Both the position numbers and the translations under genes were made by a program. Positions 57,060 to 64,000 of a DNA stretch of 64,000 nt are shown here, piece by piece. Under the pieces are notes generated by a model, which had not been told where the DNA came from, searched no databases, and saw only the letters and a program-made list of their open reading frames with translations. The DNA lies in NCBI GenBank assembly GCA_012064415.1, contig SSNU01004331.1:578135-642134 (forward strand), in the 5' to 3' direction. This DNA comes from Gyrodactylus bullatarudis (lineage: Eukaryota; Platyhelminthes; Monogenea; Gyrodactylidea; Gyrodactylidae). Positions within the stretch are counted from its first letter, which is position 1. Every line of letters begins with the position of its first letter.

Positions 57060-57530
57060 TTACAGTTTAGACTGAGACAAGAAAGATAATCCCAAAATGT
57101 CTGTATTGATTTGAGGAGATTCTTTCACCACCAGAGCAAATAAACTGGATAAATTTATCATTCATTTCCTTTCCAAAAAAAGTAATCACAGGAGGAAGAA
57201 ACTAAGATCACAGTGTGTGTGTGTGGGTGTGAAAGAGGAAAATATATTTGGTCATTTTCATAGCTAACTAACTAATGAGGGTTAAGAAAAAATGAAGAAA
57301 TAGACAAAGGTCTATTTGAATCTATTGGAAGAAGATTTCATACGCCTGCTATCGATCACATTTTAGACTGATCTGAAATTACCTAAAAACTATTAATCTT
57401 ATTAAACCACGAGTGTTCCCCGATGGAAATGAATGAACTTTGAGCAACAGCGGGTCATGTATGGTACAGGTTACTTTCTCAAGCCATAATTATGTTTTAA
57501 AGAAACTAAAAATAGTTTAATATAAATACC

Positions 57531-57605
57531 AAGCCGGTGTAATAGTCTGATGAGACCTGGTGAAATATAAGCTTATTCACTAAATATTCACTCCACTTCT
57601 AATTT
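57531..57605 (+). mobile_element. Orphan Penelope-like 3' tail with intact hammerhead-like core
   Basis: The tail is homologous to 43664-43745 but no Penelope coding sequence is nearby, so this is a solo tail. Core elements: CTGATGA (57547-57553) and GAAA (57562-57565), with the short GACCTGGT between. Flanking stem I halves (TAGT before, ACTA after, then GTG/CAC) and a 3-bp stem III (AUA/UAU) can form. Stem II is only about 2-3 non-ideal pairs, so catalytic activity is uncertain. Confidence 0.5.
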
Positions 57606-58790
57606 CTCATAAAGATATCTTCTTCATCAAGTATTATATATTAGAAGAAGCTCGGCACTATTTTTACTATAGTTTATTGAGAAGTTACGACTATTTAAGA
57701 ATGACTTACATTGGAATCTCTCTTACATTTACCAGTAATAACACCTTGTGTTTTGAAAATTTAGAGAATTTTTAAATTTCTTTTTTTCAGTCATCTGTCT
57801 CTCAGTGCTACACCCAGTTGTTGATATGTTTTGTATTTACAGGAACTCTGTCAACAAAGCTATTGTTATCGAAAAGTGTTCTACCTTATTATTTCCGACC
57901 TTATTCACTCTTTCTCTCTCTCTCTCTTGATTGCTGGTTTTTTTAGCACAGAACAATAATAATTATTATTACGATTCCCTTTGTTAACGAGATACAAATT
58001 TGAATTTAATTATTATGTTATGTTTTATAAATGTATATATATATATATGGGAGATAATTTTAATATTCAATACATATTATTTTCTTCTTTGATCTATGGA
58101 AAATATAACATATATCATACTGAAAGAATTAATATCCTGTATTGGAGATGTCTTGTAAAATTACTACGACAACAAAAGGGATTTTTTCAAAGAATCTCCA
58201 TTTTCGTAAGAATCCTCTCAGAGTCTAGAGATAATGTGTAAAAATGAATTCTCTGTAAGAGGGGTTTTTAGATCATCAACGTTTTTTTATGCATGCTGAT
58301 TCTAAATTTGTATTGAGATATGAATAGACACAGACCTGAAAGGGTTTTGAGTAGAGTGAAATTCTTTAACCTTTCCTACACTTTTGAACACTCGCCAAGA
58401 TTTTTTCAATGAATTTTACTACGAAAAGAAAAAAATAAGATTTTCAGTTTTTGCAGCATTTTGAATAAAAATAGGGCTTATGGTAAAAATTGAGTCTTTA
58501 CTGTTGGAACAAATTCCTGGTAAATTTTGACGGAAAATTTTTACAAAGTATTTCAGATACTTGATTAGAACCTAGTCTTTTAGAAGTTTCTAGCCTATGA
58601 ATTAGATAAAGGCTGAGTCTTCCTATCTCTGAGGCATATGTAGATTTGTAAAATAAAATACTAGAGAACCTACACCTAAATCCAAGATAAAATTAATTGG
58701 ATTTTTCAGTGCTCAGAAAAATTTGCAATTCTTTGATGGATTTTAAGTTAACAAAATCTCAGTCGAAATTCGACAAGATAGCTGGATGAT
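57606..58790. other. Gene-free stretch with R1 remnant
   Basis: An R1 repeat fragment occupies about 58380-58540 (ACTCGCCAAGATTTTTTCAA, GAATAAAAATAGGGCT). A CT microsatellite is near 57911-57928. Nothing coding was recognised. Confidence 0.45.
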
Positions 58791-58793
58791 TCC

Positions 58794-58985
58794 TTGATAC
58801 TCACTTGGCGTGTATTTACCTGTCTGATTTGTCAACGTAGAGCAGCGAATTTTAATCGATTAAGAGAATTGAGAGAAAAAGGTTTGATATCTTCTCAAAA
58901 TTCCTTACTAATTATAATAAAGGGTTCTTATCAAACACTCAAAACCTCTGGTGAAATGATTCAAGAGGAAGCAAAAGTTCTAGAG
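58794..58985 (+). other. Candidate exon of unassigned gene (1)
   Basis: The open frame ends at a donor GTGAGA (58986). A plausible acceptor CTGATTTGTCAACGTAG ends at 58835, after which the frame reads AANFNRLRELREKGLISS, QNSLLIIIKGSYQTLKTSGE and MIQEEAKVLE. It looks like genuine coding sequence (amphipathic, Lys/Glu-rich) but I cannot assign a family. It may pair with the hydrophobic frame at 59204-59505, although the simplest splice between the two is out of phase. Confidence 0.3.
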
Positions 58986-59203
58986 GTGAGAAAGACAAAA
59001 ATTTTTGGTTCTTTATTATTATTACTTCATAGACAGTCTGGGGAGAAACGAGTGAAAACCTGTTGGCAATAATAATAATAATAATGGTATGGTTTTCATA
59101 CTTCATACATCTTGCCTGGTCACATTTTATTTATTATCTTTCTGGCGCATTTTCCCCTTTCATCCAACTCTCGTCTCCTCTTACTATGGGCTTTATATTT
59201 TAG

Positions 59204-59505
59204 GGGTTTTCTCTTTTGCCATTATAACATATTTCCCTATACTTTTTATGGGTCTTTTTATAAAAAGAGGACATATTTTATTGGATATTATTCAATCTGT
59301 GGCTATTTGTAAGATGGATCAAACAGCAGCTACAAGGAAAAGAATTGTAGAAATGTTTTTACAAGTGTTAATTGGCGCAAATATTTTTCCAATTAACATT
59401 CTTGTTTGTGCATTAGGACGGGTTTTTCGAAAAATTCTAATTGTAGCCCGAGTTTTACAGGAGATTCTAATGATTTTCAAGCTATGTAAAGCTAATTTTT
59501 TATAG
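59204..59505 (+). other. Candidate exon of unassigned membrane protein (2)
   Basis: Following an acceptor (GGGCTTTATATTTTAG, ending 59203) the frame reads VFSFAIITYFPILFMGLFIK, RGHILLDIIQSVAICKMDQT, AATRKRIVEMFLQVLIGANI and FPINILVCALGRVFRKILIV to a stop at 59505. Two hydrophobic stretches could span a membrane. About 100 codons without a stop in such AT-rich DNA is unusual, and the block AATRKRIVEMF is not low-complexity. No family was recognised; it could be a last exon or a captured fragment. Confidence 0.3.
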
Positions 59506-59559
59506 AGTTGTCAATTTAGGATTTTTACTAAAGAATTTGTCTATAAGAATTCGAATACT

Positions 59560-59880
59560 TCTTCGAATCTGATAAAAAATAATTATTTTTCGAGTCTTGA
59601 ATTAATGCCAAATTCTCATCAGAATTAGACGAGAATAACAATTGAATCAATTTGAAAATTAATGAACTCAATATCCATCGAAAATTCTAGATCTGACGAA
59701 AATTTAATGGCAATATTCGGCTTTCTGGTTAAATTAGAATTTTGGCGCCTGAATCGTAAAATTAAAATAATTTTCTTCTTTTTTAAAAATCCCAAAAACA
59801 TATTTGAATTGTTGATGAAAAATTTGATAATTTCGTAAAAATAATAGACTCCTAACTTTTTATCAACCAACATTTGATTT
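59560..59880. repeat. Diverged M1-like sequence
   Basis: Words shared with M1 include AGAATTTTGGCGCC, AATTGTTGATGAAAAATTTG and the end TTCGTAAAAATAATAGACTC then CTAACTTTTTATCAA, a mutated M1 terminus. The left terminus is not clear. Confidence 0.45.
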
Positions 59881-60140
59881 ATAGTGCATTTTAGTTACGA
59901 GCTTTGAAGATATATCTTTTTGATAAATTGAACTTAATAAAGAAAGATAAGCTGTAGTAATTTTAAATTCTAAAGTAAATTTTCCCTGAGTTTATATGTA
60001 TTTTTGATGACGAGGGATAAGTGCTTAAGTCTTTTAGTATAATTGGATGCGGAGAAGTCACACATATTCCCTTAAACATAAGACTCAGCGTGTATCTAAT
60101 TTATAAGCTAGTAAAAGAAACAATTCAAACAAGTATGGCA

Positions 60141-60183
60141 GGTATAGACGCGTTTCGTCCTTATTGAGACTCCTCAGTATACC
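60141..60183 (-). ncRNA. Hammerhead self-cleaving ribozyme, copy D (intact core, perfect stem I)
   Basis: Minus strand elements: stem I 5' GGTATA; core CTGAGGA (CTGANGA with N=G); stem II GTCT / CAATAA / GGAC (three Watson-Crick pairs and one G-U); core GAAA; stem III CGCG; cleavage site TC; stem I 3' TATACC. Stem I is six perfect Watson-Crick pairs. Compared with B2 (GGTGTA/TACATC), one pair changes G-C to A-U on both sides and another changes G-U to G-C, so structure is kept while sequence drifts. Predicted cut is just 5' of TATACC. Confidence 0.85.
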
Positions 60184-60243
60184 GTAGCCGAGAATCGAAC
60201 CAGGGTCATGAGGATTGTGATTAGCCCACTGGACCAACTCCCC
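60141..60243 (-). mobile_element. tRNA-derived SINE with hammerhead, copy D
   Basis: The minus strand starts GGGGAGTTGGTCCAGTGGGC with A box TGGTCCAGTGG (60226-60236), then B box GGTTCGATTCT (60191-60201), correctly spaced for an internal RNA polymerase III promoter. The tRNA-like part ends just before the hammerhead at 60183. The tail downstream of the ribozyme differs from copies A-C (no GCTAGTAGGTT word), so this is a separate subfamily or the tail lies outside recognisable bounds. The tRNA-like 5' half folds only partly, as expected for a SINE head rather than a tRNA gene. Confidence 0.75.
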
Positions 60244-60425
60244 ATGTCTATCATATTTCTTTACAAATTGATAGATTAGATATACTCCCTTTGCACCCTT
60301 AGATATAACCCTGGTTATATATTTTATTTTTTAAGTATTTTAGATACTTAATTATTTTTTATATGTATTTTTGATGACGAGGGATAAGTGCTTAAGTCTT
60401 TTAGTGTAATTGGATGCTGAGAAGT

Positions 60426-62429
60426 TTATTTATCTTGGCCTACTTGAGAGTAGTTAGGCAATTTCAGAAGAACAACTCCTCCGAGAATGAACTCCTTTCC
60501 CCTGGTAAACTAAAATTCTTTTTCTTCAACTGAGTTGTCCTTTAATGCAAGGGAACTGAGAATCCAAATGGTAGTTTTTCTATTCCTTTTTTTTACTTTT
60601 GATTGAAAATATCGTGATTGAAATATTTTTTATTAGTATTAATACAGTATAGTATTGTGAGGATATAAGGGGATTGCGTGAGAGACAAATCAAAATTCAC
60701 ACACTATGAAATGCAAGGGGGGAGAGTGCTTCTGCGCCCCCTCTCACTCTTTTTAGTCTCCCTCTCTCTGTTGAGAAGAAATTGATTCGTTCGGACTTTG
60801 TTTCGAGTGGAAGAGAAAACCTAGAGAACTGGCACTTTGTATAGGTAACAGATTGAAAAGGGAGGACAATAAAATAGGCTCTCAAGTCGATATTAACTTT
60901 TGCATTTCGAATCTGAACTTGAGGGTAATTCTAACCGGAGAAATACTTAGTGGGAGTGTTTTTATTATTGGAGACATTTCAAAGTTTAATATATTTCTTT
61001 CTCCTGAACACCTCTCTATCTAATGCATCAAATAAATTCTTTATGCTTCGTAATTGCTGATTACAAAAAGTAAATATTTTTTAATTTCATTATTCCAATA
61101 TGCCAATATATGAATTCGTTAATTTTTCCCAAAATGACCGGATATTTTTCAGAATATAGTTAACAATAATTTGACGTGGAAGTCTGATTTTAAAAACGTG
61201 TCAAATAATTTTAAAAGATGATCATTTATCTTAGTGAAATTCATTGAGAAATGATGACGCGTATTTAGTATCGTAAAAATGAATTATCGAGGTTAAAACT
61301 ATCCCGTCTTAATATCGACCAGCTTTTTAATGTAAAAAGGGAAATTCACTCACCTGAATGAATTGCCGTGTGACACAGGACACCAACAATGTGGGAATGT
61401 GTCAATCTGATGGACATCTCATGTCAAAGAGGTGGGCCTTTTTCTTTTGGAGTAGATAGCTGTTGGGAGATTGAATTGATAGAAAAATGTCTAATCAACT
61501 TTAGTGCTGCTAATTAGAATAATTATTTAGAGAGGATTCGAATATTCACTTCAGAATATTGGATATTTGAGACGAAGGAAGATTCCTCACCATTCTAATC
61601 TAATTACCATGGATAATTTGTTATCTTCTAAATTATGACTAGGGCCTTGAAAGTGATACACCAAAATATTTTATCAAAGCTCTTTTAAAGTGTTGAGTTT
61701 GCTTACTTTTCTTGGGTGAGAACTGCATGATGTTTTCTTGGATCCACTATGGTCCTACCTACTGTATAGTCCATTATTTTTACCTATAATACCAAATTTG
61801 GTATTACACTGTGAAATGAAAAAAATCTTTTCGTGATTCTAATAAAGACATATTTCTCCAGAATAAAATAAAATCATGGTAGAAGAGAGAGGAAAAAACA
61901 AATATCCGAGTGCATATTATGGGATGTCAGCTGATTGGAAAAATTTTCATGGAATATATAAACCCCTATAAAATAGTACTGTACAGCTATATAGTTAAGG
62001 GATCCTAGTAAATATTATTATTACTATTATTAATCTGGCCAGACAAATGATAGAAATTATCTGCATGTTCAGTCATAACATTAATCAAATCTTAGATCAA
62101 ATGTCACTAGTTCAGTTGAGAAATAAAGAAAAATAAAAACTAAATGCCCCCAATTTTTTGATATGTTAGCTCAACATTTTTTTGTTTAATGATGTATTTT
62201 TCAATATCAGCTTTGACCTTGGATTTGCTGTCTGACATAGAGAGTAAAAGAAAAGCGATGCCTGATTTTTAAAAGATAAGCGCTATATTTCAGGCATACT
62301 CATCAGTATTTATATGACAAAACATAGGTGCTATAATTCTCTATGCATAGATTTCAATATTGGTGGGCGATTACCCACGATTATTTTTGTTTTCAACACT
62401 TGTTTGGGGTTCAACAGTTTTGGTCCCAA
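60426..62429. other. Gene-free stretch
   Basis: No exon, RNA gene or inverted-repeat element was recognised. The short frames are low-complexity. Confidence 0.4.
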
Positions 62430-62894
62430 ATTATTTTTTTTTATCACACCAACATAATTACGCTGATTCTGAATCTGAATTACTTTTTGTAAGCCGACTA
62501 ATCATTTCAAAGACTATAGAGGTTGAAATTGGCATTTATTGGCTCTAAAACCAGTTATCTTCCAAACTATAAGAGATATCGAGCAGGCGATTGCATATAT
62601 GAAGTCTACGGCTATTTCATTTTTTTCTAATACCTCAGCAAATAGGTTTTCAAAAAACGTTCTAAATATTTTTCAAATATTTGACAACATTTTCAAAAAA
62701 TCACCCTTCTTCAATTAACTATGGTGTGCATCAGTGAAAAGCAATCTTTATGAGTAATACACAATTTTGTAGCTGAATGAATTTCCTTTCTAATGAGAGG
62801 TGGAAAAAGTATTTTAAGTATCTTTCAGTTAAAATTATCGCTCGAGAGAGAGTTGTGTTCCACTGGTGGGACAATAGGTCATGAAGGGTTATGT
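62430..62894 (+). mobile_element. piggyBac-like MITE copy, right half
   Basis: Shares with 39340-40045 the words CTGATTCTGAATCTGAATT, AATAGGTTTTCAAAAAACGT, AATTATCGCTCGAGAGAG and the terminus GTTCCACTGGTGGGACAATA, GGTCATGAAGGGTTAT. The terminal TTAA has become TTAT and the left terminus is missing. Confidence 0.6.
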
Positions 62895-64000
62895 TATGTG
62901 CGAGAGTCTACTTCCTATTTTTCGATCATTATTGCTGCTTGGAAATTAATTAGGAATTAGAATGATTCAAGATCAGTTCAAAATTACGGGTTTTTTCAAA
63001 AAAAGAATGAGAATAATTATTTTCCTTGTGTGCATTGGTGATCCGGAAAAATAAAATTTTAATTCCTCTCGCACCTCGAAATCAACAAAAAAATTAAAGA
63101 ATTGCGCCAGCTCCAAATTTGAAATGTTTTCAAATTTTTCCAAAAACTTTTTTTACCAAGTTTTTCTTAAATCAGTGAAAGTATATCTTTTGAATCGGTT
63201 ACCAAAATACCTTCAGAAAATTTTTATACCTTCATGAAAAAGAAAACAGATTTTTGTAAAAATCCTGATTTCCCAAATTCTTTGAGTGAATAGCTGTATA
63301 ATTCAGAAATAAAATCGTTTTATATACTGACTTCTATATATAAAATATATATGAACTAGTCTATGGGCATTTTGGACTTTGTATATGTAACACATGAAAA
63401 TTGAAAAAGAAAGATTGAGATCTCTGTTCTAAATAGAAAATTAAACTTTTGACAGAAATCAAGATTTCCTTCAGATGAATTTTCAAAAGTCTGTGAAATT
63501 AGATTTCAGGATTATCACCCCTTTGTAAATTCATTTATTTGACAGGCTATTTCCAAAGGAATAAGAGAGAGAGACAGGGGGAAGAGAGTCGTCTGAAATG
63601 TTAATATTCAAGAAATATGCAATGAACAAAGTTTCCATTGCAGAAGGAACAAGCAAACATACAGTTCCTATTAATGACCATGAATTATTGCCTTAATAAT
63701 TATTATTATTACGAATTTTAATCGATCAAATTTTCAAGCCAGGCTCTCTTGCTCTCTCTCTCTCTATCGTTGTGTGTGTCTGTGCCAAGTTTTATGATCA
63801 TAACATGTTTAGAGTGTGGATTGTTTGTTACAAGGGGGTAGGTCCACTTCCCCCTCTCCAATTCCCAGCTTGTTGTAATGGGAGATTGAAGCATTGTTTT
63901 TCAAGATATTCCAATTCGAGCTCCATTCAGATCATTTTCAATATTTCCCTGTAAAAGCATCTGAGCGACTAATCACAAAGTTTGTTGAGATAAAGATGCA
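62895..64000. other. Gene-free window end with M1-like remnant
   Basis: A weak M1-like stretch lies at about 63000-63285 (CATGAAAAAGAAAACAGATT, TTTGTAAAAATCCTGATTTC, CCAAATTCTTTGA). CT and GT microsatellites lie at 63749-63780. No coding sequence was recognised. Confidence 0.4.

Larger units (their letters stand above)
59991..60425. repeat. 68-bp direct repeats flanking the hammerhead SINE
   Basis: The segments 59991-60058 and 60358-60425 match at 66 of 68 positions (they begin TTTATATGTATTTTTGATGA and include GAGGGATAAGTGCTTAAGTC). They are 367 bp apart and the SINE/hammerhead copy D lies between them. This is far longer than a normal SINE target-site duplication. It resembles either LTR-like flanks or one and a fraction units of a tandem repeat with period about 367 bp. 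Confidence 0.75.

Noticed and set aside
60184..60243. Functional tRNA gene
   Set aside because: A and B boxes are present but the acceptor and anticodon stems do not form a good cloverleaf, and the sequence continues into a ribozyme. It is a SINE head.
1..64000. CRISPR arrays, bacterial operons, ribosome binding sites
   Set aside because: The window is eukaryotic nuclear DNA. Short repeats are microsatellites or transposon termini, with no regular repeat-spacer pattern.

Overview
ORGANISM. This is a eukaryotic nuclear fragment, about two-thirds A+T. It has short AT-rich GT-AG introns mixed with multi-kilobase introns, many microsatellites and many short inverted-repeat elements. The host proteins (striatin/Cka, UBXN6, an alan-shepard/RBMS-like RNA-binding protein) are metazoan. 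Gene sizes, Penelope-like elements and TTAA-flanked elements fit an arthropod-like animal. I cannot name a species from the sequence. LAYOUT. 1-7.6 kb: two head-to-head housekeeping genes 120 bp apart, UBXN6-like (minus, 3 exons, 401 aa) and striatin (plus, 5 exons, 801 aa). Both exon chains close in frame. 7.6-12.6 kb: intergenic, with two inverted-repeat elements. 12.6-27.0 kb: one minus-strand gene, 10 coding exons that splice in frame to 989 codons. It has a long Ser/Asn/Gln-rich N-terminal half, two divergent RRMs and a low-complexity tail. Its long introns hold repeats, including a hammerhead-bearing SINE in the gene's own orientation. 27-64 kb: gene-poor and repeat-rich. It holds a broken Penelope-like retroelement (42.2-43.75 kb), a short terminal-inverted-repeat element with a broken KRBA2/Ginger-type integrase (52.5-53.25 kb), a LINE RT scrap (54.8 kb), a possible Tc1/mariner scrap (30.8 kb), a TTAA-bounded piggyBac-like MITE family, several long-TIR MITE families and a few unassigned ORFs. 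MAIN DISCOVERY. A dispersed SINE family (about 200 bp in the cleanest copy) joins a tRNA-like RNA polymerase III promoter (A and B boxes) to a 43-nt type I hammerhead self-cleaving ribozyme and a conserved tail. At least five heads are visible: 20.9-21.1, 32.4-32.75 (two copies head to head), 44.9-45.25 and 60.1-60.24 kb. A further eroded copy lies at 54.6 kb. The copies at 32612-32654 (+) and 60141-60183 (-) keep every conserved core nucleotide. Their stem I sequences differ by a paired change that preserves base-pairing, which is evidence for selection on RNA structure. The Penelope-like element tail (43.7 kb) and its orphan copy (57.5 kb) carry a second, unrelated hammerhead-like core. Two retroelement classes with self-cleaving motifs therefore share this window. 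WORKING TOGETHER. The three host genes are independent: p97/VCP cofactor, STRIPAK scaffold and RNA-binding regulator. The rest is mobile-element biology. Pol III SINEs and Penelope elements may use ribozymes to process or circularise their RNAs, and nested MITEs and palindromic SINE dimers have expanded the introns and intergenic DNA.
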